Position numbers and translations under genes: made by a program. Below are positions 16,930 through 26,393 of a DNA stretch of 64,000 bases, in pieces (position 1 is the stretch's first letter; every line of letters begins with the position of its first letter). The DNA is from Caballeronia sp. Lep1P3 (GTDB lineage: Bacteria; Pseudomonadota; Gammaproteobacteria; Burkholderiales; Burkholderiaceae). The notes beneath the pieces are model-generated. The model did not search any database. It was given only the letters and a program-made list of their open reading frames with translations, and was not told the DNA's origin. The stretch covers positions 2,170,001-2,234,000 of the forward strand of contig NZ_CP084265.1 of NCBI RefSeq assembly GCF_022879595.1, read 5' to 3'.

Positions 16930-17921
16930 TCGCGGCAACGCTGTATCGGGGAAACGCTGTCGAAAACACGCACGCGGCGCACGTCGCCGTCGTCGATGAA
17001 AACGGCCGGCTGCTGCATTCGTTCGGCAATCCGCATCGCGTGACGCTGCCGCGCTCGGCCGCGAAGCCGGCGCAGGCGTTCGCCGTCATGGAAACCGGCG
17101 CGCTCGAGCGCTTCGGTTTCGATGACGCCGATCTCGCGCTGATGTGCGGCTCGCATAGCAGCGAGCCGCGTCACATCGAGCGTGCGCGCGCGATGCTCGC
17201 GAAGGCGGACGTAAGCGAAGACGACCTGCGCTGCGGCGGCCATCCGCCGATCTCGGACGCCGTCTATAAAGACTGGATTCGGCGCGATTTCACGCCGACG
17301 CCCGTGTGCAGCAACTGTTCGGGCAAGCACGCGGGCATGCTCGCGGGCGCCAAGGCAATCGGCGCGCCGCTCGACGGCTATCACCTGCCCGAGCATCCGC
17401 TGCAAGCGCGCGTGAAACGCACGATGGCGCATGCCGTCGACCTGTCGTCCGACGACGTGCAATGGGCCATCGACGGATGCAATCTGCCGACGCCCGCCTT
17501 CGCGCTCGACCGTCTCGCGCGGCTCTACATGAAAATCGCCGCCGCGCCCGAAGACACGCCGCTTGGCCGCATTCATCGGGCGATGACCTCGCACCCGGAA
17601 CTCGTCGCGGGCGAAGGCCGCTTCTGCACGCTGCTCATGCGCGCGTTCGGCGGCGCGCTCGTCGCCAAGACCGGCGCGGACGCGAGCTATGCGATCGGCG
17701 TGCGGCGTCCCGAAGGCGCGCTCGGCATCGCGGTGAAAGTGGAGGACGGCAATCTCGCCGTGCTGCACGCGGTCGTCGCGCATGCGCTCGATCTGCTCGG
17801 CATCGGCAGCGCCGAACAACGCCGCGCGCTCGACGACTTCCGCAATCCGCCGATGCGCAACACGATGGGCGTCACCACCGGACGGCTCGACGTCACCCTC
17901 ACGCTCGACGGCCACGCATGA
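16926..17921 (+). CDS. Asparaginase II family protein (thermolabile-type L-asparaginase)
   Basis: 331 residues from the ATG at 16926, which overlaps the ubiD stop. It belongs to the family of Rhizobium-type thermolabile L-asparaginase, unrelated to the E. coli AnsA/AnsB fold. Conserved parts are [31 protein letters not shown], the cysteine motif [28 protein letters not shown] and [12 protein letters not shown]. The expected reaction is hydrolysis of asparagine to aspartate and ammonia in the cytoplasm. It is translationally coupled to the LysE-type exporter downstream, which suggests a joint amino-acid role. Confidence 0.9.
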   Translation: MIAATLYRGNAVENTHAAHVAVVDENGRLLHSFGNPHRVTLPRSAAKPAQAFAVMETGALERFGFDDADLALMCGSHSSEPRHIERARAMLAKADVSEDDLRCGGHPPISDAVYKDWIRRDFTPTPVCSNCSGKHAGMLAGAKAIGAPLDGYHLPEHPLQARVKRTMAHAVDLSSDDVQWAIDGCNLPTPAFALDRLARLYMKIAAAPEDTPLGRIHRAMTSHPELVAGEGRFCTLLMRAFGGALVAKTGADASYAIGVRRPEGALGIAVKVEDGNLAVLHAVVAHALDLLGIGSAEQRRALDDFRNPPMRNTMGVTTGRLDVTLTLDGHA

Positions 17922-18589
17922 TACACTCGTGGTCGTTGATGTCCGACGGGTTTTTCCTGTCGCTGTCGCTGTGTCTGGATATCGGGATCGCCAACGTCGC
18001 GATCATTTCGCTCGCGTTGTCGCAAGGCTTCAGGCCCGGGCTCGTGCTCGGTCTTGGTACGTGCTTCGGCGACCTGCTCTACGCGGCGCTCGCGCTCGCG
18101 GGCATGTCGGCGTTGCTGCAGTTTCCGGCCGTGCGGTGGATCGTGTGGATCGGCGGCGGCATTGTGCTGCTCTTTCTCACCTGGAAGATGGCGCGCGAAG
18201 CGCTGAATCCGGCGTCCGCGCCGCCGGTAGAAGGGCAAGCCGATGCGCGCTTGCCGCGTCAGGCGCATCTCAGGAGCTTTTTGCGCGGATGCCTGCTCGC
18301 GGTTTCATCGCCGAGTGCGATTCTGTGGTTCGCGGCGGTCGGCGGGGCACTGATCGCCAAGGCGGGCGCGACGAGCCCCGTCAGCGCGTCGGTTTTTCTG
18401 CTGGGCTTCTTCTGCGGCGGGCTCGGCTGGACGATCTTCATCTGCACGCTGGCGAGCCACGGCAGAAAGCGCGCCGGCACGCGCCTCTTACGCGCGTGCC
18501 ACGTGTTTTCGGCGCTCCTCTTCGCGTATTTCGCGTACAGCGTGATCGTCGACGGATACCGCGAGCTGATCGTCAACGCGGCGTCATAA
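17918..18589 (+). CDS. LysE/RhtB family amino-acid exporter
   Basis: 223-residue inner-membrane protein with about six hydrophobic segments. The first helix ends in the family motif DIGIANVAII, followed by GFRPGLVLGLGTCFGDLLYA. The start at 17918 overlaps the asparaginase stop (ATGA); an internal ATG at 17939 is an alternative. It is predicted to export a small amino acid or its derivative. Pairing with an asparaginase suggests relief of aspartate or asparagine imbalance, which is only an inference. The convergent dehydratase ends 11 bases further on. Confidence 0.88.
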   Translation: MIHSWSLMSDGFFLSLSLCLDIGIANVAIISLALSQGFRPGLVLGLGTCFGDLLYAALALAGMSALLQFPAVRWIVWIGGGIVLLFLTWKMAREALNPASAPPVEGQADARLPRQAHLRSFLRGCLLAVSSPSAILWFAAVGGALIAKAGATSPVSASVFLLGFFCGGLGWTIFICTLASHGRKRAGTRLLRACHVFSALLFAYFAYSVIVDGYRELIVNAAS

Positions 18590-18600
18590 CGCTTGCGGAT

Positions 18601-19566
18601 TCAAGCCAGAAACTGCGCGAGCCGCGACAAGTCGACGTTGCCGCCGCTCACGATCACGCCCACGCGCTTGCCCTCGACTGGCACGATCTTCTGAAGCACG
18701 GCGGCTGCCGCGAGACAGCCGGTCGGCTCGACGACCATCTTCATGCGCTGCGCGAAGAAACGAAGCGTGTCGATGAGCTGCGCGTCGCTCACGGTGACGA
18801 TGCGATCCACGTTCTTTTGGATGATCGGGAAGTTGTATTCGCCGACATGCGTGGAAGCGGCGCCATCGGCGATGGTGCGCGGCACGTCGATATGCACGAT
18901 CTCGCCGCGCGCGAGCGATTGCTGCGCGTCGTTGCCCGCTTCCGGCTCCACGCCGATCACCTTGCACGATGGCGACAGCGCGGCCGCCGCGAGCGCGCAT
19001 CCGGCGATCAGCCCGCCGCCGCCGAGACACACGAAGAGGTAATCGAGCGGGCCGGTTTCCTCGATCAACTCTTTCGCCGCCGTGCCCTGCCCCGCGATCA
19101 CGTGCGGATGGTCGTAAGGCGGAATCAGCGTCATGCCGCGCTCCTGCGCGAGCGCGCGGCCGATCTGCTCGCGATCCTGCGTATAGCGGTCATACGTGAT
19201 GACTTCGCCGCCGTAGCCGCGCGTGGCTTCCATCTTCGCGGCGGGCGCGTCTTCCGGCATGATGATCGTCGCGCGGATGCCGGCGAGCTTCGCCGACAAC
19301 GCGATCGCCTGCGCGTGATTGCCCGACGAGTACGTGATGACGCCGGCGGCGCGCTGACGGTCGTCGAAATGCGAGATTGCGTTGTAGGCGCCGCGAAACT
19401 TGAACGCGCCCATGCGCTGAAAGTTCTCGCACTTGAAGAAGAGCGATGCGCCCGCGATTTCGTCGGCGGTGCGGGACGTGAGCACGGGCGTGCGATGCGC
19501 GTAGCCTTCGATAAGCCGGGCGGCATCGGCGACATCGTCGTAAGTCGGGGCGGGAAGTGGGAGCAT
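18601..19566 (-). CDS. PLP-dependent serine/threonine dehydratase or threo-3-hydroxyaspartate ammonia-lyase
   Basis: 321 residues, fold-type II PLP enzyme without the regulatory ACT-like domain of biosynthetic IlvA, hence a catabolic type. The PLP lysine is in RMGAFKFRGAYN, the cofactor phosphate loop is GGGGLIAG, and YSSGNHAQAIALSA forms the substrate loop. The family includes serine racemase, catabolic threonine deaminase and hydroxyaspartate dehydratase, and close relatives are often annotated as the last. Sequence cannot choose between them. It is convergent with the LysE exporter. Confidence 0.9.
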   Translation of the reverse strand: MLPLPAPTYDDVADAARLIEGYAHRTPVLTSRTADEIAGASLFFKCENFQRMGAFKFRGAYNAISHFDDRQRAAGVITYSSGNHAQAIALSAKLAGIRATIIMPEDAPAAKMEATRGYGGEVITYDRYTQDREQIGRALAQERGMTLIPPYDHPHVIAGQGTAAKELIEETGPLDYLFVCLGGGGLIAGCALAAAALSPSCKVIGVEPEAGNDAQQSLARGEIVHIDVPRTIADGAASTHVGEYNFPIIQKNVDRIVTVSDAQLIDTLRFFAQRMKMVVEPTGCLAAAAVLQKIVPVEGKRVGVIVSGGNVDLSRLAQFLA

Positions 19567-19646
19567 GGGTCGGATAATCGCGTCGGGAAAGCGCCATTTT
19601 CGCGAAGTCCGGCTCTATTCGGAATAGCGCAGGCGATTGCAGGCGC

Positions 19647-19670
19647 AAAAAAAGCCCCTGTGCGGGGCTT
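19647..19670 (-). terminator. Terminator of the Tyr/Pro-rich secreted protein gene
   Basis: Stem AAGCCCC (19652-19658) / GGGGCTT (19664-19670), followed on the - strand by seven Ts (A run at 19647-19653). Confidence 0.85.
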
Positions 19671-19692
19671 GCGTGAAAAACGCGCGAGGCGT

Positions 19693-19992
19693 TTATCTGT
19701 GCCAGTGGCCGTAGCCGCGGCCGTAATAGCCGTGCCGCCAATACGGGCGGCCGTAATAACCGTAGTTATAACCGCCGACGATCACGGCAGGCGGCGGTGA
19801 ATAGACGACAGGCGGAGGCGGCGCCACATAAACGGGCTGCGGCGGCGCGACATACACCGGCGCCGGCGGCGCCTGATAAACCGGATAGGCCGGCACCCCG
19901 ATGCCAACGCCGATCGACACATGCGCTTCTGCTGCACTCGCCGCGCCGAACCCGAGCGCACCGGCGACCAAAAGACTTCCGAGCTTTTTCAC
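19693..19992 (-). CDS. Small secreted Pro/Tyr/Gly-rich protein
   Basis: 99 residues from a GTG at 19992, chosen because GAGGAG lies seven bases upstream; frames open further back lack such a site. The first 25 residues form a clear signal peptide (VKKLGSLLVAGALGFG, cleavage near ASAAEA). The mature part has repeats of PVYVAPP and a C-terminal Gly/Tyr/Arg/His block with GYYGRPYW. It is probably periplasmic or outer-membrane associated. Similar YXGXP-rich small exported proteins are frequent in Burkholderia, function unknown. Confidence 0.85.
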   Translation of the reverse strand: MKKLGSLLVAGALGFGAASAAEAHVSIGVGIGVPAYPVYQAPPAPVYVAPPQPVYVAPPPPVVYSPPPAVIVGGYNYGYYGRPYWRHGYYGRGYGHWHR

Positions 19993-20303
19993 TTTCGTTC
20001 TCCTCGCCGCTTTCGCCCGGTCCATCCGGTCGCGCGGCGGCATGATTCGAATTTAGCGAAAAAGCATTGGGACCGCAGCGCCCATTTGTTGCAAATTGCA
20101 AGCTGCTTAATGCGCGCTTGCGGATTGAAAGGCCGTTCCCGACCGCCGATTACCGACGACGCCTGATTCCGCCGGGCCATCCTTCCGGACGTAGAAAACG
20201 ACGAGAAAACTCGCGTAACGTCTATTTACAAATAAACGAAAAGCCCCGCCGGATGTCGCGCCCGGCGGGGCTTCGCATCTCTTGCGCGAACTGCCCGCGC
20301 GCG
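19993..20303. other. Intergenic region with one terminator
   Basis: Contains the promoter side of the 99-residue secreted protein and the terminator of the 53-residue protein. I see nothing else that can be supported. Confidence 0.6.
20239..20274 (-). terminator. Terminator of the 53-residue basic protein gene
   Basis: Twelve-base arms around AAGCCCCGCCGG (from 20241) and CCGGCGGGGCTT (to 20273), followed on the - strand by GGGGCTTTTC. It lies about 30 bases past the stop at 20304. Confidence 0.85.
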
Positions 20304-20465
20304 TCAGCCGACTTTCACGTAGGCGAATTCGCGCGTCACATTGGGCGGGACATAGGCGCCGCCAATCACGACGCGCGGCGTCAACCGCTTTTTCTGATCC
20401 CACCAGCGGCGACGCTGGGCCTGGCTCAAGAACCGCAGATGCTTTCGATAAGAGAAAATGCTCAT
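20304..20465 (-). CDS. Small basic protein of unknown function (53 residues)
   Basis: Starts at the ATG at 20465, preceded five bases upstream by a strong GGAGG. A frame open to 20519 lacks a ribosome-binding site. The product is very basic, with the core AQRRRWWDQKKRLTPRVV and the end TREFAYVKVG. It has no signal peptide or membrane segment. A dedicated terminator lies just downstream, so this is a free-standing one-gene unit. I do not recognise a family; the basic Trp-containing core could bind nucleic acid. Confidence 0.7.
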   Translation of the reverse strand: MSIFSYRKHLRFLSQAQRRRWWDQKKRLTPRVVIGGAYVPPNVTREFAYVKVG

Positions 20466-21186
20466 GCGACCTCCGAACGTAGCGTATTGAAAACTTCGCG
20501 GGAAACAGACCGAACTCACGTTATGCCGTTTCTCGTTGACTCCACTTGTTCTTAGTATTCGCGCCCTGTTCGTTCACCAATGTTCGCAAAGGAACCTAAT
20601 AACGCCGTAGACGTGCGCTGACGTACATTTTTAGCAGAAAACATGCCACGCGTTGTGACGCTGGCTGTATCCGGCGTCTCGGTTGGCGATTTTCTGTTTC
20701 CCTATCCTGCCATTTCTTTAAGCAAAACGCTCATCGCGACCGTCTTGCGCGGGCAACATCAGGGTTTTCAGGCAATGCGCGCCGGCGCGGCTCGTGGCTT
20801 GCAGCGCGCTTTCATTCTTTCTGGGCGACAATCCCCCGTCCTTGTTCGACAACGCGCCCAAGCCGTCGCGAAGCCATGATAAGGTGACGTCCGGCGCCCC
20901 ACCGGCATTGACGATGGGCGGGGAACGCAAGTCGCCGCGAGCCGCAAAAACGAATCGCGATCTTCCGAATAGCAGACGCTCGATGCCCTGCCGGTCGCGA
21001 TGACTTTGGCGCGATATTCAGTCCAGAGAACGAACAATGATCAAGGTCAGCCGATACGACACGCCCTCTGCCTCCGTGCCCGCCCGCTGCTTGCGCGCGG
21101 GCTGCTAGCTTTATCGTCCGTTCCCTTTCGCTTTTCCCGACCCCGGCGCGGCACCCTCGCCGTGCATGTTTTCAAGAGGACCCGAG
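20466..21186. other. Gene-free region upstream of the YggT gene
   Basis: About 0.7 kb between the leftward 53-residue gene and the rightward YggT gene. The ORFs open here have no ribosome-binding sites or family-like sequence. The stretch 20560-20720 is relatively AT-rich and probably holds the promoters. No strong repeat or terminator was found. Confidence 0.5.
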
Positions 21187-21747
21187 ATGTTCGGCGATAT
21201 CGCCCGTTTTCTGCTCAACACTGTTTTCACCCTGTTCGGCGCGGCGCTTCTGCTGCGCGCCTGGATGCAGGTCGTGCGCATGCCGCCGTACAACCCGGTT
21301 TCGAATGCCGTCATGCAGGCGACCAACTGGATCGTGCTGCCGCTGCGCAAGATTCTTCCGGGCGGCAAGATCGACTGGGCGAGCATTCTCGCCGCTTTCA
21401 TCGCGGCGCTCGTCTATGTGACGCTGATGGTGTTTCTCGCGGGCGTCGATCCGACGCTCATGATGCCGATGCTCGCGCTCGTCGCGGTGCTGACGGTCGT
21501 GAAATGGGCGCTGAACCTCATCATCTGGATGACGATTCTGATGGCGCTGCTCTCGTGGCTGAACCCGCAGTCGCCCGCCATGCCGCTGCTGTATCAGATC
21601 ACCGCGCCGTTTCTCGATCCGTTGCGTCGCATTCTGCCGCGTCTCGGGGGCATCGACCTGTCGCCGATTCTGCTTTTCGTGATCGTGCAGGTGTTGTTGA
21701 TGGTCGTGACGCGCGTCGCCGTGTCGATGACGCTCTTCGGCATCTAA
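21187..21747 (+). CDS. YggT family integral membrane protein
   Basis: 186 residues from the ATG at 21187, with AGAGGA eight bases upstream; an upstream in-frame start at 21166 is less likely. There are two YGGT repeats, each with a pair of membrane helices. NPVSNAVMQATNWIVLPLRKILPG belongs to the first and LYQITAPFLDPLRRILPRLGGIDLSPI to the second. The family is linked to membrane or division-site functions and osmotic tolerance, but its biochemical role is unsettled. A tRNA-Gly gene follows on the same strand. Confidence 0.92.
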   Translation: MFGDIARFLLNTVFTLFGAALLLRAWMQVVRMPPYNPVSNAVMQATNWIVLPLRKILPGGKIDWASILAAFIAALVYVTLMVFLAGVDPTLMMPMLALVAVLTVVKWALNLIIWMTILMALLSWLNPQSPAMPLLYQITAPFLDPLRRILPRLGGIDLSPILLFVIVQVLLMVVTRVAVSMTLFGI

Positions 21748-21770
21748 ACCCGACGCGCCGCCCGCCGCAA

Positions 21771-21800
21771 TTGCGCGGCGGCGCGCGTTGCGCTTACAAT
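21771..21800 (+). promoter_or_regulatory. Candidate promoter of tRNA-Gly
   Basis: TTGCGC at 21771-21776 and TACAAT at 21795-21800, 18 bases apart, with the tRNA beginning at 21812. Confidence 0.45.
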
Positions 21801-21811
21801 AGCCGACTCAC

Positions 21812-21886
21812 GCGGGCGTCGTATAATGGCTATTACCGTAGCTTCCCAAGCTACTGACGTGGGTTCGATTCCCATCGCCCGCTCCA
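21812..21886 (+). tRNA. tRNA-Gly (anticodon CCC)
   Basis: Complete cloverleaf with acceptor GCGGGCG/CGCCCGC, anticodon loop TTCCCAA on stem GTAGC/GCTAC, a T arm with TTCGATT, discriminator T and an encoded CCA. It reads GGG codons. A terminator follows at 21900. Confidence 0.97.
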
Positions 21887-21899
21887 GAATCGCGAGAAA

Positions 21900-21927
21900 G
21901 CCGCCTCCCTTACCGAGGCGGCTTTTT
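21900..21927 (+). terminator. Terminator after tRNA-Gly
   Basis: Perfect eight-base stem GCCGCCTC (21900-21907) / GAGGCGGC (21915-21922), followed by five Ts. Confidence 0.9.
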
Positions 21928-21998
21928 AGTTTCCGCACGCACGCCTTGCTAACCGCGCGCTCCCGGCGCAACGCATCCTACGCATTGCAACCGCACCC

Positions 21999-22742
21999 AT
22001 GAATCACAATCCCCACGACGACGAAGACGACGCCAGCCCTCCCCGCCAACCCGCAGACGGAGAATCAGAACCGCTGCATCATCGGCGCATTCGCAGCTTC
22101 GTCACGCGCGCGGGACGCGTGTCGCCGGGACAGCAACGCGCGATCGACCAACTCGGTCCGCGCTTCATCGTGCCGTACACGCCGGAACTTCCCGACTGGG
22201 ACGCGCTCTTTGGCCGTCACGCGCCGCGCGTGCTGGAAATCGGCTTCGGCATGGGCGCGACCACTGCGGAAATCGCGGCGGCGCGTCCCGGCGACGACTT
22301 CATCGGCGTGGAAGTTCACGAGCCGGGCGTCGGCGCGCTGCTCAAGCTGATCGGCGAACAGGCGCTCGGCAACATTCGCATCCTTCAGCATGACGCCGTG
22401 GAAGTGCTGGAGCATATGATCGCGCCCGCGTCGCTCGACGGCGTCCACGTCTATTTCCCGGACCCGTGGCACAAGGCGCGGCATCACAAGCGCCGCCTGA
22501 TCCAGCCGAAGTTCGTGTCGCTGCTCGCATCGCGCCTGAAGCCGGGCGGCTATCTGCATCTCGCAACGGACTGGCAGAACTACGCGGAGCAGATGCTCGA
22601 GGTGCTGTCGGCGGAAGCCGCGCTCGACAACACCGCGGACGGCTACGCGCCGCGTCCGGAGTTCCGTCCGGTGACGAAGTTCGAGCGACGCGGCTTGCGG
22701 CTCGGACATGGCGTGTGGGACCTGATGTTCCGCCGCAAGTAA
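21999..22742 (+). CDS. trmB: tRNA (guanine-N7)-methyltransferase
   Basis: SAM-dependent enzyme that makes m7G46 in tRNA; 247 residues. After an acidic, disordered N-terminus ([11 protein letters not shown]) come the SAM motif [11 protein letters not shown], the acidic VEVHEPGVG and the hallmark [15 protein letters not shown]. The C-terminus has [11 protein letters not shown]. Location beside a tRNA gene is probably coincidental. It is convergent with uppP and shares a bidirectional terminator with it. Confidence 0.97.
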   Translation: MNHNPHDDEDDASPPRQPADGESEPLHHRRIRSFVTRAGRVSPGQQRAIDQLGPRFIVPYTPELPDWDALFGRHAPRVLEIGFGMGATTAEIAAARPGDDFIGVEVHEPGVGALLKLIGEQALGNIRILQHDAVEVLEHMIAPASLDGVHVYFPDPWHKARHHKRRLIQPKFVSLLASRLKPGGYLHLATDWQNYAEQMLEVLSAEAALDNTADGYAPRPEFRPVTKFERRGLRLGHGVWDLMFRRK

Positions 22743-22761
22743 GCACGGCCACAAACGAAAA

Positions 22762-22788
22762 ACGCCACGACCGTGGCGTTTTTTTTCA
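22762..22788. terminator. Bidirectional terminator between trmB and uppP
   Basis: Nine-base stem AACGCCACG/CGTGGCGTT with an almost absent loop, a T run to the right and an A run to the left. Confidence 0.9.
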
Positions 22789-22804
22789 CTGGATTCGTCG
22801 CGGA

Positions 22805-23638
22805 TCAATCCGCCCAGCTCAATCCACCGCTATACCCGACGATCAGGATCAGCAGGCCGAAGCCGATGCGATACCACGCGAACGCCGTGAAATCGTGCGA
22901 GGCGACGTAGCGCAGCAGCCATCGCACGCAGACGAACGCGCTCACGAACGCCGCGACGAGCCCGATCGCGAAGAGGCCGAAATCGTTGACGGTGAGCGTG
23001 CGCCAGTATTTCGCCATCTCGTAAAGCGTCGCGCCGAAGATGATCGGAATGGCGAGGAAGAACGAGAATTCCGTCGCGGCGCGGCGGTCCAGCCCGAAGA
23101 GCATCCCGCCGATGATCGTCGCACCGGAGCGCGACGTGCCCGGAATCAGCGCCAAACATTGCGCGAGGCCGACCTTGAAGGCATCGGCGAACGTGATGTC
23201 GTCGACCGAATGCACGCGCGGCGCGGCGCCGCGATCGCGCTGGCGCGCCTCCGCCCACAGGATCACGATGCCGCCGACGATCAGCGCCACCGAAACCGGC
23301 ACCGGCGAAAACAGCAGCGTCTTGATCTTCTTCTCGAGCAGCAGCCCGAGCACGATAGCCGGAATCGTCGCAATGATGACGTTCACCGCGAAGCGCCGCG
23401 CGTCCGGGCGGCTCGGCAGGCCGCTCACCACCGAGCCGATCTTCGCGCGATATTCCCAGCAGATGGCGAGAATCGCACCGAACTGAATGACGACATCGAA
23501 TGTCTTGGCTTGCGCATCCGTGAAGTTCAGCAGGCTTCCCGCAACGATCAGATGCCCGGTGCTGGACACCGGCAGGAATTCGGTCAAGCCCTCGACGACG
23601 CCCAGCACGAGCGCCTTCACCATCAGAATCCAGTCCAT
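22805..23638 (-). CDS. uppP: Undecaprenyl-diphosphatase (BacA type)
   Basis: Integral membrane phosphatase that recycles undecaprenyl pyrophosphate for peptidoglycan and O-antigen synthesis; it can confer bacitracin resistance. It has 277 residues with about eight membrane helices. Both conserved motifs are visible: [17 protein letters not shown] near the N-terminus and [12 protein letters not shown] in the middle. The DUF1439 gene lies 61 bases upstream in the same direction. Confidence 0.97.
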   Translation of the reverse strand: MDWILMVKALVLGVVEGLTEFLPVSSTGHLIVAGSLLNFTDAQAKTFDVVIQFGAILAICWEYRAKIGSVVSGLPSRPDARRFAVNVIIATIPAIVLGLLLEKKIKTLLFSPVPVSVALIVGGIVILWAEARQRDRGAAPRVHSVDDITFADAFKVGLAQCLALIPGTSRSGATIIGGMLFGLDRRAATEFSFFLAIPIIFGATLYEMAKYWRTLTVNDFGLFAIGLVAAFVSAFVCVRWLLRYVASHDFTAFAWYRIGFGLLILIVGYSGGLSWAD

Positions 23639-23699
23639 CCTTCAGCCCTTGTTTACTGTTTTTGCTGTGGGTGTGGAGCACCGCGCCGAGACTTTCGAT

Positions 23700-24287
23700 C
23701 TATTTCTCGACGATCTGCACGCGTATGCCGTTTGTAAGGACTGTGATTGTACCGGGTTCGTAAGATACGCCCGCGAACTGGAGTTCCTCGGGCTTGAACG
23801 TGTAGATGGGATAGCGGTCGAGCAGTTGCGCGGCAAGCATCGCGCCGGCCCCGGCGATTTGTTGGTTGTACTGCGCAGCGTCGCCGGTTAGCTGCGAATC
23901 GTCAACTGTCGGCGAGACGAGAACGACCGAGCGGCTCGGTGCGTCGTAAGCCAGTTGCGTCGACAACGTGAACGCGCCGTTCACCGGATTCGGCATGAAC
24001 GGCGTGGAAAGCCGCGCATCGACGCGAACCGTCACGCGATTGCGATCCGCCGCCATGCCGACGACGGGATTGCTCAACACGACATCGAATATCTGCCGGG
24101 CCGTGCGTTCGAGCGGAAACTTGCGCGCGACGGCTTCCTGCACCTGCTTCTGTGAAAACGTGTAGTGATCCGGAATGAACGGAAAGACGGACGCGGCGCG
24201 GGCCGCGCCATTGAACGCGATCACCGGCAAGGCAGCGAGCCCTGCCAGCATGAACCGGCGCCGCAGCGGCGCGACGGGTTTCGGCAT
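23700..24287 (-). CDS. DUF1439 family exported protein
   Basis: 195 residues. The N-terminus PLRRRFMLAGLAALPVIAF is a signal sequence with a twin-arginine-like RRRF. A cut after AARA is plausible and no lipobox cysteine is seen, unlike E. coli YceB. The DUF1439 core is recognisable by FSQKQVQEAVARKFPLER, VVLSNPVVGMAADRNRV and the C-terminal PIYTFKPEELQFAG. The family is periplasmic with a lipid-binding-like fold and unknown role. It lies between uppP and a YkgJ-family gene, all leftward. Confidence 0.85.
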   Translation of the reverse strand: MPKPVAPLRRRFMLAGLAALPVIAFNGAARAASVFPFIPDHYTFSQKQVQEAVARKFPLERTARQIFDVVLSNPVVGMAADRNRVTVRVDARLSTPFMPNPVNGAFTLSTQLAYDAPSRSVVLVSPTVDDSQLTGDAAQYNQQIAGAGAMLAAQLLDRYPIYTFKPEELQFAGVSYEPGTITVLTNGIRVQIVEK

Positions 24288-24334
24288 GCGGGGTTTCTCC
24301 TGTGGTTGGCGCTGGGTTGCTTAATGCCCGACGC

Positions 24335-24616
24335 TCATCCCGGTTGCGTCGCGCGTTCGAGCCGCGTGAGCCATTCGATCGCGTGTTCGCGCGTCTCGCC
24401 GCACATGTCGGCGGCGGGCTGCAAGCCGCCGCAGAACGCCGGCCGGCGCGGGTCGCCGAACAGCTTGCAGCGCAGGTCGTCGTCGAGCTGGATGCAGCGC
24501 TCGCCCGCGCGTTTGCCGTCGGGCATGCCGGGAATCGGGCTGGTAATGGACGGCGCGATGCAGCAGGCGCCGCAGCCTTCGCGGCACGCGTGCGGCGGGG
24601 AAGACGAATCGGACAT
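24335..24616 (-). CDS. YkgJ family cysteine cluster protein
   Basis: 93 residues from the ATG at 24616. Eight cysteines are spaced as in the zinc/iron-chelating YkgJ family: CREGCGACC, then RCIQL, CKLF, FCGG and MCGE. It probably binds a metal ion; the role is unknown. It ends in [13 protein letters not shown], 47 bases before the DUF1439 gene. A frame extension to 24643 has no better start. Confidence 0.87.
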   Translation of the reverse strand: MSDSSSPPHACREGCGACCIAPSITSPIPGMPDGKRAGERCIQLDDDLRCKLFGDPRRPAFCGGLQPAADMCGETREHAIEWLTRLERATQPG

Positions 24617-24756
24617 GAAGGAATCGGGCGATAAAGCCAGCAAAGCGCCATTGTCCCACGGACGCCGCGAGCCGCTGCGACGTTATCACGCAAGGCCCGC
24701 GCGCCGCGCCCGCGTAAGATCGGCGCAACTCGACCCGGCGCAACGCAAACCCGCCC

Positions 24757-26148
24757 ATGACACCCGCCGACACCCCCGACACGCTCTTCCGCCCGGACCT
24801 GCTCGCGCGCTACGACGCGCACGGCCCGCGCTACACGTCGTATCCGACCGCTGTCCAATTCTCGGAATCGTTCGATCCCGCGCATTACTTCGACGCCGCG
24901 AATCGGGGCGGCGCATCGTCGGAGCTGTCGCTGTACTTCCACATCCCGTTCTGCGACACCGTCTGCTTCTACTGCGGATGCAACAAGGTCGCGACGAAGA
25001 ATCGCGCCCACGCGCGCCCGTACCTGGACCGCATGAAGCGCGAACTCGCGATGCAGGCCGCGTGCTTCGATACCGCGCGCCCCGTCACGCAGCTTCACTG
25101 GGGCGGCGGCACGCCCACGTTCCTGTCTCACGACGAAATGGCCGAGCTGATGGCCGCGACGTCCGAGCATTTCGATCTCGTTTCCGACGCGCGCGCCGAA
25201 TATTCGATCGAAGTCGATCCGCGCGAAGCCTCCGCGCAAACCATCGCGTTATTGCGCGAACTGGGCTTCAACCGGCTGAGTCTCGGCGTGCAGGACTTCG
25301 ACGAGCGCGTGCAGCGGGCCGTCAACCGCATTCAGCCGCGCGCGATGACCGAGGACGTCATGCGCGCCGCGCGCGAGCACGCCTTCAAGTCGGTGAGCGT
25401 GGATCTCATCTACGGCCTGCCCCATCAGAGCGTCGAGAGCTTCACGCGCACGCTCGACGCGATCATCGCGCTCGCGCCGGACCGCGTCTCGGTCTTCGGC
25501 TACGCGCACATGCCCGCGCTCTTCAAGATGCAGCGTCAGATCGACGAAGCCGCGCTGCCCTCGCCCGCCGTGCGGCTCGCGATTCTCGAGCGCGTGATCG
25601 AGCGGATGAGCGATGCGGGCTACGTCTACATCGGCATGGATCATTTCGCGCTGCCCGGCGACGAACTCGCGCGCGCACACAAGGCTGGCACGCTTCAGCG
25701 CAACTTCCAGGGCTACAGCACGCACGCGGACTGCGATCTGATCGGCATCGGCGCATCGTCGATCGGCAAAGTCGGCGACGTCTATGCGCAAAACGCGCGC
25801 GATCTCGCCGACTACGCCGCCGCGATCGACGCGGGCCGCTTCGCCATCCAGCGCGGCGTGCGGCTCTCTGCCGACGACCTTCTACGCCGCGAGATCATCA
25901 TGCGGCTCATGTGCGGCGGCGCGGTGCAGTACGCGCAGATCGAGCGCGCGCACGGCATCGCGTTCGAAGACGCTTTCGCCGGCGAAATCGCGCGCCTCGC
26001 GCCGATGGCGGACGACGGACTCGTCGACATCGCGCGCGACGCGATCCGCGTCCTGCCGGCGGGACGCATGCTCGTGCGCAACGTGGCATCCGTCTTCGAC
26101 CGCTATCTGGGACAAACGCCCGTCAAGCGCTTCTCGCGCACGATCTGA
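24757..26148 (+). CDS. hemN: Oxygen-independent coproporphyrinogen III oxidase
   Basis: Radical-SAM enzyme that decarboxylates coproporphyrinogen III without oxygen; 463 residues. The 4Fe-4S cluster cysteines are Cys66, Cys70 and Cys73 (IPFCDTVCFYCGC), with a fourth cysteine at 75 as in true HemN. The N-terminal RYTSYPTA segment, LHWGGGTP and GVQDFDERVQRAVNR are typical. A second, HemW-type relative lies at the right edge of the window, where the CxxxCxxC is not followed by the extra cysteine. Confidence 0.96.
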   Translation: MTPADTPDTLFRPDLLARYDAHGPRYTSYPTAVQFSESFDPAHYFDAANRGGASSELSLYFHIPFCDTVCFYCGCNKVATKNRAHARPYLDRMKRELAMQAACFDTARPVTQLHWGGGTPTFLSHDEMAELMAATSEHFDLVSDARAEYSIEVDPREASAQTIALLRELGFNRLSLGVQDFDERVQRAVNRIQPRAMTEDVMRAAREHAFKSVSVDLIYGLPHQSVESFTRTLDAIIALAPDRVSVFGYAHMPALFKMQRQIDEAALPSPAVRLAILERVIERMSDAGYVYIGMDHFALPGDELARAHKAGTLQRNFQGYSTHADCDLIGIGASSIGKVGDVYAQNARDLADYAAAIDAGRFAIQRGVRLSADDLLRREIIMRLMCGGAVQYAQIERAHGIAFEDAFAGEIARLAPMADDGLVDIARDAIRVLPAGRMLVRNVASVFDRYLGQTPVKRFSRTI

Positions 26149-26393
26149 GCGCGAGAAGCGCAACGATGCGCGCCGCGAAGGCGTCGAGCGCTCGCGTATT
26201 TCTTACTGCGCTGGCTTAGAATGACAGCCACCCTGGGCGCCCGTTTTTCTGCCGTGTGAAAAGCGCGCGCCTGTCCCGATATCCGCCGATGCCCGCGACG
26301 CCGCGCGCACCGGTTCGCCGCCGCGCATGCAGCAAGCGAAACAGGCCGTGCGTTTCGCGCAGGCTGCCGCCGGCCACGCTACTGCCCGACGCC

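Noticed and set aside
20643..20879. 78-codon rightward frame in the gap before the YggT gene
   Set aside because: No ribosome-binding site, composition unlike neighbours, and no family resemblance.
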